Shown: positions 23,855 through 35,885, counted from the stretch's first letter. The stretch: DNA of 64,000 bases from Candidatus Pelagibacter communis (GCF_012932795.1 NZ_LANA01000002.1:202836-266835), one strand, 5' to 3'. Translations and numbers: made by a program. The notes: generated by a model from the sequence alone, not told the origin.

Positions 23855-26800
23855 ATGAAAAATGAATTAACAAACCTATTCAAAAATACTGGAATTTCTG
23901 AAGCTCAAAATTTTAATAGCATTAAAATTACATTAGCCAGTCCTGAAAAAATTAAATCTTGGACTTATGGAGAAATTAAAAAGCCAGAAACTATAAATTA
24001 CAGAACTTTTAGACCAGAAAAAGACGGTTTATTTTGTGCAAGAATTTTTGGTCCGATAAAAGATTATGAATGCTTGTGTGGAAAATACAAAAGAATGAAA
24101 TTTAGGGGGATCATTTGTGAGAAATGTGGTGTTGAAGTTACAAAATCTAATGTTCGTAGAGAAAGAATGGGTCATATTAATCTAGCAACTCCAGTTGCTC
24201 ATATTTGGTTTTTAAAGTCTCTACCTAGTAGAATTTCTCTTGCAGTAGATATGAAATTAAAAGAAGTCGAAAGAGTTTTATATTTTGAAAATTTTATAGT
24301 TATAGAGCCAGGATTAACTGGACTTAAAAAACATCAACTTTTAAATGAAGAAGAATTAGCAAAACACCAAGATGAATTTGGTGAAGAGTCTTTTGAAGTT
24401 GGTATTGGTGCAGAAGCCATACTTTCTATTTTAAAATCAATGGACCTAGAACTAGAAAGAAAAAATTTAATTAATTCTATTAAAGAAACAAAATCTAAAG
24501 TTAATGAAGAAAGATCTATTAAAAGACTTAAATTAATTGAGTCTTTCATAGAAACAGGTCAAAAACCAGAATGGATGATTTTAACAGTTATTCCTGTAAT
24601 ACCACCTGAGCTAAGGCCTTTGGTTCCGCTAGATGGTGGAAGATTTGCAACATCTGATTTAAATGATCTTTATAGAAGAGTTATAAATAGAAATAATCGT
24701 TTAAAAAGATTAATGGATCTTAAAGCCCCACACATAATTGTGAGAAATGAAAAAAGAATGCTACAAGAATCTGTAGACGCATTATTTGATAATGGTAGAA
24801 GAGGAAGAGTAATAACAGGCACAGGAAAAAGACCTCTTAAATCTTTAGCAGAGATGTTAAAAGGTAAACAGGGGAGATTTAGACAAAATTTATTAGGAAA
24901 AAGAGTAGATTATTCTGGTAGATCAGTGATTGTTGTTGGACCAGACCTAAAGTTACATGAATGCGGTTTACCCAAAAAAATGGCTTTAGAGTTATTTAAG
25001 CCATTCTTATACGCAAGATTAAATAAACTTGGACTAGCATCAACTATTAAACAGGCAAAGAAATTAGTTGAAAAAGAAACTAATGCAGTTTGGGATGCTC
25101 TTGAATTAATAGTTAGAGAACATCCTGTAATTCTTAATAGAGCTCCTACACTTCACAGACTTGGTGTTCAAGCCTTTGAACCAAAATTAATTGAAGGTGA
25201 TGCTATTGAGCTTCATCCACTATGTTGTGCAGCATTTAATGCTGACTTTGATGGAGATCAAATGGCTGTACACGTGCCGTTAAGTTTAGAAGCCCAATTA
25301 GAAGCAAGAATTTTAATGCTTTCTACTAACAATATTTTAAGTCCATCAAATGGAAAACCTATTATTGTACCAAGTCAGGATATGATCTTAGGTCTTTACT
25401 ATTTGTCACAAGCACCTTTTCAAACAGAAAAACCAGATGGCTATTTTGTAAATAACAATGAAATTGAGCATGCGTTATCTACAGGTCAAATCAAAGTACA
25501 CTCAACTATTGTTTCAAGATTTGAAACAGTTGATGAAAAAGGAAATCAAAAATTTGAAAAACACACAACTACAGCAGGTAGATTTTTACTTGCTAATCTA
25601 TTACCTAAAAATAAAGATATCACTTTTTCATTGATAGACAGATTACTACCAAAAAAAACAGTTTCTGAAATTATTGATAGTGTATTTAGATTTTGTGGTC
25701 AAAAAACTACAGTAATTTTTTGTGACCATTTAAAAGATTTAGGTTTTAAGCATGCATTTAAAGCCGGTATTTCATTTGGTAAAGATGACCTAGTTATACC
25801 TGAAAATAAAGGTCAATTAATTGAAGATACCAAAAAACTAATTGCAGATTATGAAAATCAATATTCTGAAGGCTTGATTACTCGAGGAGAAAAATACAAT
25901 AAAGTAGTTGATGCTTGGTCAAAGTGTACTGATAAAGTAGCTGGTGAAATGATGAGAGGAATTTCTGCAACAGAAAGTACTCCAGAAGGAATGAAAATTA
26001 ATTCTGTATTTATGATGGCAGACAGCGGAGCCAGAGGATCAGCCGCTCAAATGAAGCAGTTAGCTGGAATGAGAGGACTTATTGCTAAACCTTCTGGGGA
26101 AATTATTGAGACTCCAATTATTTCTAATTTTAAAGAAGGTCTTACTGCCCTTGAATATTTTAACTCAACTCATGGAGCTAGAAAAGGGCTTGCAGATACA
26201 GCATTAAAAACAGCAAGTTCTGGATACTTAACTAGACGACTTTGTGATGTAGCACAGGATCTTACAATTACCAAAATAAAATGTGAAAACCCTGGTTTTA
26301 TTGAATTAGGTGAAATTCTGGAAGGTGGAAACGTAGTTGTCAGTTTGTCTGAAAGAGCCTTAGGAAGAGTGACTGCCTTTGATGTTAAAAACCCTATTAC
26401 AGGTGAAGTAGTTATTAAAAAAGAAACTATGATTGATGAAGCTGGATGCGATAAAATTGATGCTGCTGGTGTCAAATTTATAAAAGCCTACTCGGTTATG
26501 ACATGTAGTTCTAAACTTGGAGTTTGTGCAACTTGTTATGGACGTGATTTATCAAGAGGTAAAATGGTACATGTTGGTGAAGCTATCGGAATGATTTCAG
26601 CCCAGTCAATTGGTGAGCCAGGAACTCAATTAACAATGAGAACTTTCCATGTGGGTGGTACCGCCTCTGTTAAGCAAGAGTCTCAGATAATTTCTAAGAC
26701 AGCTGGAACCTTAAAAATTATAAACTCTAATTTACTTGAAGACTCTAAGAAAAATTTGATTGTAATGGGAAGAAACACGCAGCTTTCAATTGAAGATGAT

Positions 26801-28027
26801 AATGGTGTTCAGGTTGCAATTTATAAAGTAGCTTATGGATCTAAATTATTTTTCCAAAATGGAGACAAAGTAAAATCAAATGATAAAATCTGTGAATGGG
26901 ACCCTTATACAACACCAGTAATAGCAGAAAAAAGTGGTATAGCTGGCTATGTTGATTTGATTGATGGTGTTTCAATTCAAGAGACCACTGACGATGCAAC
27001 TGGTATTTCATCCAAATCTGTAATTGATTGGAGAGCTCAATCTAAAAATACTGACTTAAAACCAAGAATTACTTTAAGAGATGGCAAGGGAAATGTAATA
27101 AAAAAAGCAGATGATAATGAAGCTAGATATTATCTAGTCCCAGACTCAATTTTGTCTGTAAAAGATGGTCAAAAAATATTTGCAGGTGATATAATTGCTA
27201 GACTACCCAAAGAAACAACTAAAACAAAAGATATTACAGGAGGATTACCTCGTGTTGCAGAATTATTTGAAGCAAGAAAAGCAAAAGATAGTGCAATTAT
27301 TGCTGAAAATGATGGACAAGTTTTATTTGGTAAAGAAGTAAGAGGAAAGCAAAAAATTTCTATTCAACCAGAAGACGGAGAAGCTTCTAATTATTTAATA
27401 CCTAAGGGCAAGCATATAAACTTCAATCAAGGTGAAAAGATTAAGAAAGGTGAATACCTACTTGATGGACAACCTTTACCACATGATATTTTAAGGATCT
27501 TAGGTATCAAAGATTTAACTGAGTATTTTGTAAACCAAGTTCAAGAAGTTTACAGATTACAAGGTGTAATAATTAATGATAAACATATCGAAACTATCTT
27601 AAGACAAATGCTTAAAAAAATTGAAGTTAAAGTTTCTGGTGACTCAAGTTATCTACCAGGGGAAATGATTGATAGAATTAAATTCGATATCACAAACGAA
27701 AAATTAGTAGCAGAAGGAAAAAATCCTGCGGTCGGTGAAAGAGTTTTAATGGGGATTACAAAGGCATCATTACAAACAGAATCCTTTATATCTGCAGCTT
27801 CCTTCCAAGAAACTACAAGAGTACTAACAGATGCTGCTATTAAAGGCAAAGTAGACCCATTAAATGGGCTAAAAGAAAATGTTATTGTTGGGAGATTAGT
27901 GCCAGCAGGTACTGGTCATATTAAGAATAACTGGAACAAAAAAGCTTTAGAAGATGATAACAAATTCCTTGCTGAGCAAGACAAAATAGAGCCCAGTGAA
28001 TCGACAGAAACTCAAGCTAATCAATAA
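23855..28027 (+). CDS. rpoC: RNA polymerase beta' subunit, 1390 aa
   Basis: Carries the active-site Mg-binding loop NADFDGDQM and two zinc sites ([20 protein letters not shown]; the second around [16 protein letters not shown]). The bridge-helix and trigger-loop regions are intact ([21 protein letters not shown] and [16 protein letters not shown]). It ends with an acidic/polar tail after a conserved GRLVPAGTG. It is the last gene of the rpoBC unit; a 170-bp gap follows. Confidence 0.98.
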   Translation: MKNELTNLFKNTGISEAQNFNSIKITLASPEKIKSWTYGEIKKPETINYRTFRPEKDGLFCARIFGPIKDYECLCGKYKRMKFRGIICEKCGVEVTKSNVRRERMGHINLATPVAHIWFLKSLPSRISLAVDMKLKEVERVLYFENFIVIEPGLTGLKKHQLLNEEELAKHQDEFGEESFEVGIGAEAILSILKSMDLELERKNLINSIKETKSKVNEERSIKRLKLIESFIETGQKPEWMILTVIPVIPPELRPLVPLDGGRFATSDLNDLYRRVINRNNRLKRLMDLKAPHIIVRNEKRMLQESVDALFDNGRRGRVITGTGKRPLKSLAEMLKGKQGRFRQNLLGKRVDYSGRSVIVVGPDLKLHECGLPKKMALELFKPFLYARLNKLGLASTIKQAKKLVEKETNAVWDALELIVREHPVILNRAPTLHRLGVQAFEPKLIEGDAIELHPLCCAAFNADFDGDQMAVHVPLSLEAQLEARILMLSTNNILSPSNGKPIIVPSQDMILGLYYLSQAPFQTEKPDGYFVNNNEIEHALSTGQIKVHSTIVSRFETVDEKGNQKFEKHTTTAGRFLLANLLPKNKDITFSLIDRLLPKKTVSEIIDSVFRFCGQKTTVIFCDHLKDLGFKHAFKAGISFGKDDLVIPENKGQLIEDTKKLIADYENQYSEGLITRGEKYNKVVDAWSKCTDKVAGEMMRGISATESTPEGMKINSVFMMADSGARGSAAQMKQLAGMRGLIAKPSGEIIETPIISNFKEGLTALEYFNSTHGARKGLADTALKTASSGYLTRRLCDVAQDLTITKIKCENPGFIELGEILEGGNVVVSLSERALGRVTAFDVKNPITGEVVIKKETMIDEAGCDKIDAAGVKFIKAYSVMTCSSKLGVCATCYGRDLSRGKMVHVGEAIGMISAQSIGEPGTQLTMRTFHVGGTASVKQESQIISKTAGTLKIINSNLLEDSKKNLIVMGRNTQLSIEDDNGVQVAIYKVAYGSKLFFQNGDKVKSNDKICEWDPYTTPVIAEKSGIAGYVDLIDGVSIQETTDDATGISSKSVIDWRAQSKNTDLKPRITLRDGKGNVIKKADDNEARYYLVPDSILSVKDGQKIFAGDIIARLPKETTKTKDITGGLPRVAELFEARKAKDSAIIAENDGQVLFGKEVRGKQKISIQPEDGEASNYLIPKGKHINFNQGEKIKKGEYLLDGQPLPHDILRILGIKDLTEYFVNQVQEVYRLQGVIINDKHIETILRQMLKKIEVKVSGDSSYLPGEMIDRIKFDITNEKLVAEGKNPAVGERVLMGITKASLQTESFISAASFQETTRVLTDAAIKGKVDPLNGLKENVIVGRLVPAGTGHIKNNWNKKALEDDNKFLAEQDKIEPSESTETQANQ

Positions 28028-28057
28028 AATATAACACGTTAAAATTGTAGTTTTAGT

Positions 28058-28085
28058 TTGACAAAGTCAAATTAAACAGTATTTT
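28058..28085 (+). promoter_or_regulatory. Candidate promoter of the rpsL (str) operon
   Basis: A consensus -35 TTGACA (28058-28063) and TATTTT (28080-28085) are separated by 16 bp in the rpoC-rpsL gap. The -35 overlaps a short dyad (TTTGAC/GTCAAA, 28057-28071). Transcription would begin near 28092, leaving a ~105-base leader before rpsL. Confidence 0.5.
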
Positions 28086-28107
28086 GACGGTGTTTTTGGT
28101 TGGAATG

Positions 28108-28129
28108 TAGTACTTGTTACACAGTACTA
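28108..28129 (+). promoter_or_regulatory. Hairpin in the rpsL leader
   Basis: A perfect 7-bp stem TAGTACT/AGTACTA with an 8-base loop, inside the predicted 5' leader of rpsL. No U-tract follows, so it is not a standard terminator. It may be a regulatory or stabilising element of the str operon mRNA. Function is not established. Confidence 0.35.
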
Positions 28130-28197
28130 AACGCTGCCACAAAATAACCTGTCAGTTATTTTCATTCAAAAATAAATTAATTAATAAACATTATTTT

Positions 28198-28569
28198 ATG
28201 CCAACTATTAATCAGTTGTTAAGAAAAAAACGAACTAGACCAGTTGCTAGGAACAAAGTTCCAGCACTAGAAAAGCAACCCTTAAAGAGAGGTGTATGTC
28301 TTAAAGTTTATACAACAACTCCTAAAAAACCAAACTCTGCTTTAAGAAAAGTTGCAAGAGTTAGACTTTCAAATGGTTTTGAAGTTACAGCTTACATTGG
28401 TGGTGAAGGACATAACCTTCAAGAACACTCAGTTGTTTTAATCAGAGGTGGCCGTGTAAAAGATTTACCTGGTGTTCGTTATCACATTCTCAGAGGAAAT
28501 TTAGATACTCAAGCCGTTGCAAACAGAAAAAAACGTAGATCTTTGTATGGAACTAAAAAAGGTAAGTAA
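28198..28569 (+). CDS. rpsL: 30S ribosomal protein S12, 123 aa
   Basis: Decoding-centre protein. I use the ATG at 28198 ([12 protein letters not shown]), the universal S12 start; the frame stays open upstream but that part contains the leader hairpin. Lys43 in TPKKPNS and the [14 protein letters not shown] loop are of the streptomycin-sensitive type. First gene of rpsL-rpsG-fusA, behind a good promoter. Confidence 0.97.
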   Translation: MPTINQLLRKKRTRPVARNKVPALEKQPLKRGVCLKVYTTTPKKPNSALRKVARVRLSNGFEVTAYIGGEGHNLQEHSVVLIRGGRVKDLPGVRYHILRGNLDTQAVANRKKRRSLYGTKKGK

Positions 28570-28571
28570 TT

Positions 28572-29042
28572 ATGTCTAGAAAAAAAACTCAACCAAAAAA
28601 AGTTGTTGTTCCAGATCCAATATTTAGTTCTACAATTATTCCTAAATTAATTAATTCTATAATGTACGATGGAAAAAAAGTAGTAGCTGAAAAAATAGTT
28701 TATGAAGCTATTGAAAAAATAAAATCTAAAACAAAAGAAGAACCTATCAATGTTTTTAACGAAGCAATAAATAATATTAAACCAACAGTAGAGGTAAGAT
28801 CGCGTAGAGTAGGAGGAGCAACTTACCAAGTCCCTGTTGAAGTTAAAAGTAAACGAGCACAAGCTCTCGCTATCAGATGGTTAGTTGATGCCTCAAGAAA
28901 AAGAAAAGACAAACATATGTCAGACAAAATTTTTAATGAACTGTATGATGCCTATGAAAAAAAAGGTTCTGCAGTAAAAAAAAGAGAAGATGTACATAAA
29001 ATGGCAGAGTCAAATAAAGCTTTTGCTCATTTCAGGTGGTAA
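28572..29042 (+). CDS. rpsG: 30S ribosomal protein S7, 156 aa
   Basis: Nucleates assembly of the 30S head and contacts E-site tRNA. The conserved blocks are IMYDGKK, VEVRSRRVGGATYQVPVEV and ALAIRWLVDASRKR, with a C-terminal basic tail ending AHFRW. Two bases after rpsL and 6 before fusA, in normal str-operon order. Confidence 0.97.
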   Translation: MSRKKTQPKKVVVPDPIFSSTIIPKLINSIMYDGKKVVAEKIVYEAIEKIKSKTKEEPINVFNEAINNIKPTVEVRSRRVGGATYQVPVEVKSKRAQALAIRWLVDASRKRKDKHMSDKIFNELYDAYEKKGSAVKKREDVHKMAESNKAFAHFRW

Positions 29043-29048
29043 AAAATT

Positions 29049-31127
29049 ATGGCTAGAACACATACATTAGATAAATACAGAAATATTGGTATCATGGCTC
29101 ATATAGATGCAGGAAAAACAACTACAACTGAAAGAATTTTATATTATACAGGAAAAAGTCACAAAATTGGTGAAGTTCATGACGGTGCTGCAACTATGGA
29201 CTGGATGGAACAAGAACAAGAAAGAGGAATTACAATCACTTCAGCAGCAACTACTTGTTTTTGGAATGATCATAGAATCAATATTATAGATACACCTGGT
29301 CACGTGGATTTTACAATTGAAGTTGAAAGATCTTTAAAAGTTTTAGATGGTGCTGTATGTGTATTTGATGGTGTTGCTGGTGTAGAGCCTCAATCAGAAA
29401 CAGTTTGGAGACAAGCAGATAAATATAAAGTTCCAAGAATTTGTTTTGTTAATAAATTAGATAGAACAGGTGCAGATTTCTATAGATGTGTAGACATGAT
29501 TAGAGATAGACTTGGTTGTAAACCATTACCCATTCAAATTCCAATAGGAATAGAAGCAGATTTGTCAGGAGTTGTTGATTTAGTAAAAATGAAAGCACAA
29601 GTATGGAAAAACGAAGCACTTGGAGCTGAGTGGGAATATAAAGAAATTCCTGAGGATTTAAAGGAAATTGCACAAAAATATAGAACAGAACTTGTAGAAA
29701 TGGCTGTTGAACAAAACGAAAAGCTCATGGAAGGGTATTTAAATGGGGAAGAAATTAAAGAAGAAGACTTAGTGAGATGTATTAGAGAAGGAACTTTAAA
29801 TTTCAGTTTTGTTCCAATAACTACTGGGTCAGCTTTTAAAAATAAAGGTGTTCAGCCATTACTTGATGCAGTTATCAATTATTTGCCAAGTCCAATCGAT
29901 ATTGGTTCTATCGATGGAACAAAACCGGGCAGTGAAGATGTTATTAAAATGAAATTCGAAGATGGTGCTGGATTTTCTGCATTAGCATTTAAAGTTGCAA
30001 ATGATCCATTTGTTGGTTCATTAACCTTTATTAGAATTTATTCAGGAACAATCAAAACTGGTACAGCAATTTATAATACCTCAAAAGATAAAGAGGAAAG
30101 AGTTGGCAGAATGCTTTTAATGCACGCAAACTCTAGAGAAGATATTAAAGAAGCAAATACAGGTGATATCGTTGCTTTAGCTGGTTTAAAATACACAATA
30201 ACAGGCCACACTCTTTGTGATGAAGCAAATCCAGTTCTATTAGAACCAATGGAATTCCCTGATCCAGTTATTGAAATTGCAGTTGAACCTAAAACAAAAG
30301 CTGACCAAGAAAAAATGGGTGAGGCTTTAGGACGTTTAGCAAAAGAAGATCCATCATTCAGAGTTACTTCTGACGAAGAATCTGGACAAACAATTATAAA
30401 AGGTATGGGTGAGTTGCATCTTGATATTATTGTAGACAGAATGAAAAGAGAATTTAATGTTGAGGCAAATGTTGGGGCGCCACAAGTTGCATATAGAGAA
30501 ACATTACAAAATGCCTCAGAAGTTGAATATACACATAAAAAACAGAGTGGTGGAGCTGGTCAATTTGCTAAAGTAAAATTATTAGTAGAACCTCAAGAAC
30601 CTGGTGCTGGTAGATCTGTTGAAAGCAAAATTAAAGGAGGTTCAATACCAAAAGAATTTATTCCTGGTGTAGAAAAAGGTATCGAAACAGTGTCAGATGG
30701 AGGAATTTTAGCTGGCTTTCCCATGATTGATTATAAAGTTACAATTTTAGATGGTTTACACCACGACGTTGACTCAAGTGTTCTGGCTTTTGAATTAGCT
30801 AGTAGAGCATGTTTTAAAGAGGCTTGCACAAAAGGTACTTTAAAGTTATTGGAACCAGTTATGAGAGTTGAAGTTGTAACTCCTGAAGATTACATGGGTG
30901 ATGTAATTGGTGATTTAAATAGTCGAAGAGGTCAAATTAGTACTCAAGAGCAAAGAGGAAATGCAACTGTAATAACTGCTATGGTCCCTTTAGCAAATAT
31001 GTTTGGGTATATAAATAGTTTAAGATCAATGTCTCAAGGAAGAGCTCAGTACTCAATGTTCTTTGATCATTATTCTAAAGTTCCACAGAATGTTCAAGAT
31101 GAAGTAACTAAAAAGATTGCTGGATAA
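29049..31127 (+). CDS. fusA: Elongation factor G, 692 aa
   Basis: Translocation GTPase. The P-loop is [10 protein letters not shown]2 lies in [12 protein letters not shown]3 is DTPGHVDF and G4 is NKLD. Domain IV has the conserved loop used for A-site entry ([25 protein letters not shown]). Typical length. Unlike many bacteria, tuf does not follow; rpsJ begins 5 bases after its stop, so str and S10 operons are fused. Confidence 0.98.
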   Translation: MARTHTLDKYRNIGIMAHIDAGKTTTTERILYYTGKSHKIGEVHDGAATMDWMEQEQERGITITSAATTCFWNDHRINIIDTPGHVDFTIEVERSLKVLDGAVCVFDGVAGVEPQSETVWRQADKYKVPRICFVNKLDRTGADFYRCVDMIRDRLGCKPLPIQIPIGIEADLSGVVDLVKMKAQVWKNEALGAEWEYKEIPEDLKEIAQKYRTELVEMAVEQNEKLMEGYLNGEEIKEEDLVRCIREGTLNFSFVPITTGSAFKNKGVQPLLDAVINYLPSPIDIGSIDGTKPGSEDVIKMKFEDGAGFSALAFKVANDPFVGSLTFIRIYSGTIKTGTAIYNTSKDKEERVGRMLLMHANSREDIKEANTGDIVALAGLKYTITGHTLCDEANPVLLEPMEFPDPVIEIAVEPKTKADQEKMGEALGRLAKEDPSFRVTSDEESGQTIIKGMGELHLDIIVDRMKREFNVEANVGAPQVAYRETLQNASEVEYTHKKQSGGAGQFAKVKLLVEPQEPGAGRSVESKIKGGSIPKEFIPGVEKGIETVSDGGILAGFPMIDYKVTILDGLHHDVDSSVLAFELASRACFKEACTKGTLKLLEPVMRVEVVTPEDYMGDVIGDLNSRRGQISTQEQRGNATVITAMVPLANMFGYINSLRSMSQGRAQYSMFFDHYSKVPQNVQDEVTKKIAG

Positions 31128-31132
31128 TTATT

Positions 31133-31441
31133 ATGGAAAAACAAAATATTAGAATTAAATTAAGAGCTTATGATAATAAGATTTTAGATGCATCAACAGA
31201 AGAAATTGTTAATACAGTTAAGAGAACAGGTGCTACAATCAAAGGCCCCGTACCTTTACCTACTAGAATTGAAAGATATACAGTTTTAAAAGGTCCTCAC
31301 ATTGATAAAAAAAGTAGAGAACAATTTGAAACAAGAACACACAAAAGATTAATTGACATTATTGAGCCTACTCCACAAACTGTAGAAGCCTTAATGAAAC
31401 TTGATTTAGCTTCTGGTGTTGACGTGGAGATAAAAATTTAA
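31133..31441 (+). CDS. rpsJ: 30S ribosomal protein S10 (NusE), 102 aa
   Basis: Head protein of the 30S subunit and partner of NusB/NusG in antitermination. Conserved segments are [29 protein letters not shown] and [17 protein letters not shown]. Typical length. It starts the S10-type gene run without its own intergenic promoter region (5 bases after fusA). Confidence 0.97.
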   Translation: MEKQNIRIKLRAYDNKILDASTEEIVNTVKRTGATIKGPVPLPTRIERYTVLKGPHIDKKSREQFETRTHKRLIDIIEPTPQTVEALMKLDLASGVDVEIKI

Positions 31442-31443
31442 TT

Positions 31444-32154
31444 ATGACTGAATTAGCTCTAATTGGAAAAAAGATAGGGATGACTAGAGAATTTTATAAA
31501 ACTGGTCGTTTAGTTCCTGTAACTGTAATTAAGATGGAAAAAGCTAGAGTAATAAATGTTATAGAAGAAGAAAAGCGAGGGTATAAAGCTGTACAATTAG
31601 GATTTGGAAATATTAAAAGTTCAAAACTTACAAAGGCTATGAAGGGCTTGTATGCAAAGAAAAACACAGAAGCCAAAAAAAAGTTAAAAGAATTTAGAGT
31701 TAAAAGTACTGAAGAATTTAAAGAAGGCAATGAATTCGGTTTAGAAATTTTTAATGAAGTAAAATTTGTTGATACAATTTCTAAAACCATTGGTAAAGGT
31801 TTTGCAGGTGCCATGAAAAGACATAATTTTGGTGGACTAAGAGCGACACATGGTGTTTCAGTGTCACATAGATCTCATGGTTCAACTGGACAAAGACAAG
31901 ATCCAGGAAAAGTCTTTAAGGGGAAAAAAATGGCTGGCCATATGGGTGATAGAAGCAGGACTATGCAAAATTTAGAAATTATTAAAACTGATTTAGAAAA
32001 TGAATTATTATATTTAAAAGGTTCAATACCTGGCTCAAAAAATTCTGAAATACTTGTTAAACAGTCAGTTAAAGTTATTAATAAAATGACAATTAAAGAG
32101 AAAATTGCAGCAGCAGTCGAAGCTAAAAAAACACCTGAAAAGAAAAAGAAATAA
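31444..32154 (+). CDS. rplC: 50S ribosomal protein L3, 236 aa
   Basis: Early assembly protein near the peptidyl-transferase centre. The signature FAGAMKRHNFGGLRATHGVS and GSTGQRQDPGKVFKGKKMAGHMG loop are intact, including the Gln that is methylated in other bacteria. The lysine-rich tail (EAKKTPEKKKK) makes it longer than the enteric protein. The stop overlaps the rplD ATG by one base. Confidence 0.97.
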   Translation: MTELALIGKKIGMTREFYKTGRLVPVTVIKMEKARVINVIEEEKRGYKAVQLGFGNIKSSKLTKAMKGLYAKKNTEAKKKLKEFRVKSTEEFKEGNEFGLEIFNEVKFVDTISKTIGKGFAGAMKRHNFGGLRATHGVSVSHRSHGSTGQRQDPGKVFKGKKMAGHMGDRSRTMQNLEIIKTDLENELLYLKGSIPGSKNSEILVKQSVKVINKMTIKEKIAAAVEAKKTPEKKKK

Positions 32155-32777
32155 TGAAAATTAATAAACTAAATTTAGATGGAAAAAAAGACTCAATCGA
32201 AGTTTTAGATAAAATTTTTTCAGCAAAAATAAATAAAAAATTAGTAGATAATGTTTTGTATAAAACAAATGCCAATTACAAAGGCAGACATGGTAAGACC
32301 AAACAACAAAATGAAATTACTGGATCTACGTCTAAGATTTATGCTCAAAAAGGTACTGGTGGAGCAAGACATGCGAGTAGAAAAGCGCCAATATTCGTCG
32401 GTGGTGGTGTAGCACATGGCCCTAAAGGTCAACTGGCTTATAAAAAAAGAAAACTTAATAAAAGTGAAAAAAAATTGAGTATTGCATCTTTAATCACAGA
32501 AAAAAACAAACTTAACAATTTATTAATTTTCAATGATTTTGGAACTGAAATTAAAAAGACTAAAGAAATGAATGCTATTGTTAAAAAATTTGAAATAACA
32601 CACTCATTAATAATTTTAGATAAATCTTCAAAAGAAAAAGTAGAAAAATCTATGAGAAATATTCCAAACATCAAAGTTACTGACATTAATCATTTTAGTG
32701 CTTTTGACATCATTAAATTTAAAAAAGTTGTATTTACTGAAAGCTCAGTAAAAGAACTTGAAAAGAGATATTCATAA
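32154..32777 (+). CDS. rplD: 50S ribosomal protein L4, 207 aa
   Basis: Lines the peptide exit tunnel with L22. The tunnel loop contains KTKQQNEITGSTSKIYAQKGTGGARH and the following GGGVAHGPKG. In enteric bacteria L4 represses the S10 operon; no such leader is evident here. The C-terminal half is less conserved than usual, which I ascribe to AT bias. Confidence 0.96.
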   Translation: MKINKLNLDGKKDSIEVLDKIFSAKINKKLVDNVLYKTNANYKGRHGKTKQQNEITGSTSKIYAQKGTGGARHASRKAPIFVGGGVAHGPKGQLAYKKRKLNKSEKKLSIASLITEKNKLNNLLIFNDFGTEIKKTKEMNAIVKKFEITHSLIILDKSSKEKVEKSMRNIPNIKVTDINHFSAFDIIKFKKVVFTESSVKELEKRYS

Positions 32778-32778
32778 A

Positions 32779-33072
32779 ATGGATAAAATACATTTATACG
32801 ATAAAATTTTATCACCGATGGTAACTGAAAAATCTACAAACCTATCAGAACAAAATAAGATTGTATTTAAAGTACCTAGAGCTGCAAACAAAACTAATCT
32901 AAAAAAGAATATAGAAAAGATTTTTAAAGTTAACGTTACAAAAATCAATATTATTAATAAACAAAACAGATCAGTAGTAAAAAGAGGAAAAAAAGTAAAT
33001 GTCCAAGGATATAAAAAAGCAATTATAACTTTAAAAAAAGGTCAAAGCATTGATCTAACAACAGGAATTTAA
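32779..33072 (+). CDS. rplW: 50S ribosomal protein L23, 97 aa
   Basis: Sits at the tunnel exit and docks trigger factor and SRP. The ATG at 32779 (MDKIHLYDKIL) directly follows the rplD stop and gives the normal length; an in-frame upstream ATG lies inside rplD. Conserved parts: SPMVTEKST, ANKTNLKKNIEKIFKV and KRGKKVNVQGYKKAIITL. Confidence 0.95.
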   Translation: MDKIHLYDKILSPMVTEKSTNLSEQNKIVFKVPRAANKTNLKKNIEKIFKVNVTKINIINKQNRSVVKRGKKVNVQGYKKAIITLKKGQSIDLTTGI

Positions 33073-33075
33073 ATA

Positions 33076-33921
33076 ATGGCATTAAAAACATTTAAACCAT
33101 ATACAAAATCTACTAGAGGAACTGTTCTAGTTGACAGAGCTGGTCTATGGAAGGGCAAACCATTTAAACAATTGGTTGAGCCAAAAAATTCTATGAGAGG
33201 AAGAAATAACAATGGACATATTACTTCTAGAAATATGTCAGGTGGTGGTCATAAAAAAATGTATCGACTTGTTGACTTTTACAGAAAAAAAATGGATGTA
33301 CCAGGTACCGTTGAGCGTATAGAATATGATCCAAACAGATCATGTTACATTATGTTAATAAAATTTGAAGACGGAACTCATTTTTATTATTTGGCACCTC
33401 AAAAAATTAATGTAGGTGATAAAGTTGAAAACGGACCTGCCAAAGAAATTAAAGTTGGAAATTGTATGCCCTTAAGAGACATTCCTGTTGGTGTTAATAT
33501 CCATAATGTTGAATTAAAGCCAGGCGGTGGAGGTAAAATAGCTAGATCAGCTGGTACTTCAGTTACTATTAGTGGATTAGACGGAAACTACTCATTAATC
33601 AAAATGATATCTGGTGAAGTGAGAAAAATTGATTCTAGATGCATGGCGACAATAGGAGTTCTATCAAATCCAGATCAAAAAAATATTAAAATAGGTAAAG
33701 CTGGAAGATCAAGATGGTTAGGTAGAAGACCACATACTAGAGGTGTTGTAATGAACCCAGTTGATCACCCACACGGTGGTGGTGAAGGTAAGAGTGCAGG
33801 TGGTAGACATCCAGTATCGCCAACCGGACAAGGTGCTAAAGGTTTAAAAACTAGAGATAATAAGAGAACAGATAAATTTATAGTGAGAAGAAGAAATAAA
33901 AGAAAGGATTCTAAAAAATAA
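33076..33921 (+). CDS. rplB: 50S ribosomal protein L2, 281 aa
   Basis: Essential for subunit association and near the peptidyl-transferase centre. It shows [21 protein letters not shown] at the start and [15 protein letters not shown] with the functionally important His near the C-terminus. Typical length. It shares its last base with the rpsS start (TAATG). Confidence 0.98.
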   Translation: MALKTFKPYTKSTRGTVLVDRAGLWKGKPFKQLVEPKNSMRGRNNNGHITSRNMSGGGHKKMYRLVDFYRKKMDVPGTVERIEYDPNRSCYIMLIKFEDGTHFYYLAPQKINVGDKVENGPAKEIKVGNCMPLRDIPVGVNIHNVELKPGGGGKIARSAGTSVTISGLDGNYSLIKMISGEVRKIDSRCMATIGVLSNPDQKNIKIGKAGRSRWLGRRPHTRGVVMNPVDHPHGGGEGKSAGGRHPVSPTGQGAKGLKTRDNKRTDKFIVRRRNKRKDSKK

Positions 33922-34217
33922 TGTCTAGATCAGTTTGGAAAGGACCCTTTGTAGAAGAAAGCTTAATAAAAAAAGTTGAAAAGCAAAAATTAGATCCAAA
34001 AAAAATGCCAATTAAAACATGGTCAAGAAAATCAACAATAATTCCTGAATTTATTGGTGTTAGTTTTTTAATTTATAATGGCAAAAAATTTATACCAGTT
34101 ACTATTTCCGAGGATATGGTTGGTCATAAGCTTGGAGAATTTTCACCAACAAGAACTTTCTTCGGTCATACACCAGCTGATAAAAAAGCAAAACCAGCAA
34201 CAGCTGTTAAAAAATAA
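33921..34217 (+). CDS. rpsS: 30S ribosomal protein S19, 98 aa
   Basis: Head protein contacting S13. Starts [15 protein letters not shown]; contains the conserved [14 protein letters not shown] and [18 protein letters not shown] short basic tail follows. Overlaps rplB by one base and precedes rplV by 2 bases. Confidence 0.97.
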   Translation: MSRSVWKGPFVEESLIKKVEKQKLDPKKMPIKTWSRKSTIIPEFIGVSFLIYNGKKFIPVTISEDMVGHKLGEFSPTRTFFGHTPADKKAKPATAVKK

Positions 34218-34219
34218 TT

Positions 34220-34618
34220 ATGAATAAGAAAAAGAAAAATAATAGAATTAAATTAGATACCGTTAGGTCAGTAAATAACAATATAAGATCTAGTGTAAGA
34301 AAACTTAATCCAATTTTAAAATCTATTGTTGGAAAAAAAGTAGATGTTGCTATTAGAGAATTACAATTTTCTGCTAAAAGAATTACTAAAGAGATTAGAA
34401 AAACTGTTTCTTCAGCCGTTGCTAACGCTGAAAACAATAATCAATATGATATAGATAAACTTATTGTTAAAGAAGCATATTGTGGAAAAAAAATTATTAT
34501 GAAAAGATTCAGACCTAGAGCAAAAGGAAGAGCAGCACCAATTTTAAAACCTTATTCATCAATTACAATTATATTATCAGAAATTAAACAAATGGAGAGT
34601 CATGGGTCAAAAAGTTAA
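34220..34618 (+). CDS. rplV: 50S ribosomal protein L22, 132 aa
   Basis: Tunnel-lining protein. The start has a basic extension ([13 protein letters not shown]) that makes it ~20 residues longer than the enteric protein. The beta-hairpin region is present near the C-terminus ([23 protein letters not shown]). Its 3' end overlaps rpsC by 17 bases, an unusually long overlap for this operon. Confidence 0.95.
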   Translation: MNKKKKNNRIKLDTVRSVNNNIRSSVRKLNPILKSIVGKKVDVAIRELQFSAKRITKEIRKTVSSAVANAENNNQYDIDKLIVKEAYCGKKIIMKRFRPRAKGRAAPILKPYSSITIILSEIKQMESHGSKS

Positions 34619-35282
34619 TCCAACAGGTTTTAGACTTGGTGTAAATAGAGGTTGGGACTCTGTTTGGTATGCGAAAAAGAAAGATTTTGGAAATTATTTA
34701 ATAGAAGACTTTAAAATTAGAGCCTATATCAAGAAAAATGTAGTTAACTCTGGTGTATCAAAAGTTATGATTGAGAGAACGTCAAATAAATGTTTTGTGA
34801 CAATTTATACTTCTAGACCAGGATTTGTTATTGGTAAAAAAGGGAGTGATATTGATAAAATTAAAAACAATTTGTCTAAATTTACTAGTAATGATGTTTC
34901 ATTAAATATTAAAGAAGTTAAAAAACCAGAAACTAATGCCTATCTTGTTGCTGAGAATATTGCTCAACAACTGGTTAAAAGAATATCATACAGAAGAGCG
35001 ATGAAAAGAGCTATGCAATCATGTATGAGATTAGGTGCCAAAGGAATCAAGGTTTCAATTAGTGGCAGACTTGGTGGTAATGAAATAGCAAGGACAGAAT
35101 GGTTAAGAGAAGGAAGTATCCCCTCTCATACATTGAGAGCTGATATTGATTATAATGAAGCTGAGGCATTAACAACATTTGGAATTATTGGAATTAAAGT
35201 GTGGATTTACAAAGGGGAAGTTTTTGCAAGAGAATTTAGTCAAGAAACTAACAAAGTAAAAGCAAAAGAGGTTAAAGATTAA
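34602..35282 (+). CDS. rpsC: 30S ribosomal protein S3, 226 aa
   Basis: Head protein at the mRNA entry. [13 protein letters not shown] start is canonical even though it lies inside the end of rplV. KH domain with [12 protein letters not shown]-terminal domain with [23 protein letters not shown]. rplP follows with a one-base overlap. Confidence 0.97.
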   Translation: MGQKVNPTGFRLGVNRGWDSVWYAKKKDFGNYLIEDFKIRAYIKKNVVNSGVSKVMIERTSNKCFVTIYTSRPGFVIGKKGSDIDKIKNNLSKFTSNDVSLNIKEVKKPETNAYLVAENIAQQLVKRISYRRAMKRAMQSCMRLGAKGIKVSISGRLGGNEIARTEWLREGSIPSHTLRADIDYNEAEALTTFGIIGIKVWIYKGEVFAREFSQETNKVKAKEVKD

Positions 35283-35692
35283 TGTTACAGCCAGTAAGAA
35301 CAAAGTATAGAAAAGCTCATAAAGGCAGAATTCATGGTACAGCTACACGTGCTGCAAAGATTAACTATGGTTCGTTTGCTTTAAAAGCAATGGCACCTGA
35401 AAGAATTATAGGTAAACAAATTGAAGCTGCTAGAGTTGCCTTAACCAGACACATGAAGAGGCAAGGTCGTGTTTGGACTAGAATTTTTCCAAATATTCCT
35501 GTTTCTAAAAAACCTGTTGAGGTTAGAATGGGTAAAGGTAAAGGTGCCCCTGAGTATTGGGCATGCAGAGTCAAACCAGGTAGAATATTATTCGAAATTG
35601 ATGGAGTTTCAGAAACAATTGCAAAAGAAGCACTTTATAAAGCATCTGCAAAACTACCAATTAAAACTAAATTTATAAAAAGATTTGTATAA
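35282..35692 (+). CDS. rplP: 50S ribosomal protein L16, 136 aa
   Basis: Positions A-site tRNA. Starts [19 protein letters not shown], contains [24 protein letters not shown] and [18 protein letters not shown]. Typical length. The Arg modified by YcfD in enteric bacteria lies in the retained MGKGKG region. Confidence 0.97.
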   Translation: MLQPVRTKYRKAHKGRIHGTATRAAKINYGSFALKAMAPERIIGKQIEAARVALTRHMKRQGRVWTRIFPNIPVSKKPVEVRMGKGKGAPEYWACRVKPGRILFEIDGVSETIAKEALYKASAKLPIKTKFIKRFV

Positions 35693-35693
35693 T

Positions 35694-35885
35694 ATGAAAA
35701 AACAAGAAATTAAAAAATTATCAAAAGATGAGATCATTAAAAATATAGATAAATTTAAAAAAGATTTATTTAATTTTAGATTTCAAAGAATTAATTCTGA
35801 AATTAAAGATCCCTCAAAAATTGGACAAACAAAGAAAACAATTGCAAGATTAAAAACTATACTTAAAGGAAAATTAAATGCCTAA
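35694..35885 (+). CDS. rpmC: 50S ribosomal protein L29, 63 aa
   Basis: Small helical protein at the tunnel exit. The ATG at 35694 (MKKQEIKKLSKDEI) follows the rplP stop by one base; an upstream in-frame ATG would overlap rplP. The conserved end of helix 1 (LFNFRFQR) and IARLKTIL are present. It overlaps rpsQ by 8 bases. Confidence 0.94.
   Translation: MKKQEIKKLSKDEIIKNIDKFKKDLFNFRFQRINSEIKDPSKIGQTKKTIARLKTILKGKLNA

Noticed and set aside
28114..28197. N-terminal extension of rpsL
   Set aside because: The extra 28 residues are not S12-like and include the leader hairpin; MPTINQ at 28198 is the universal start.
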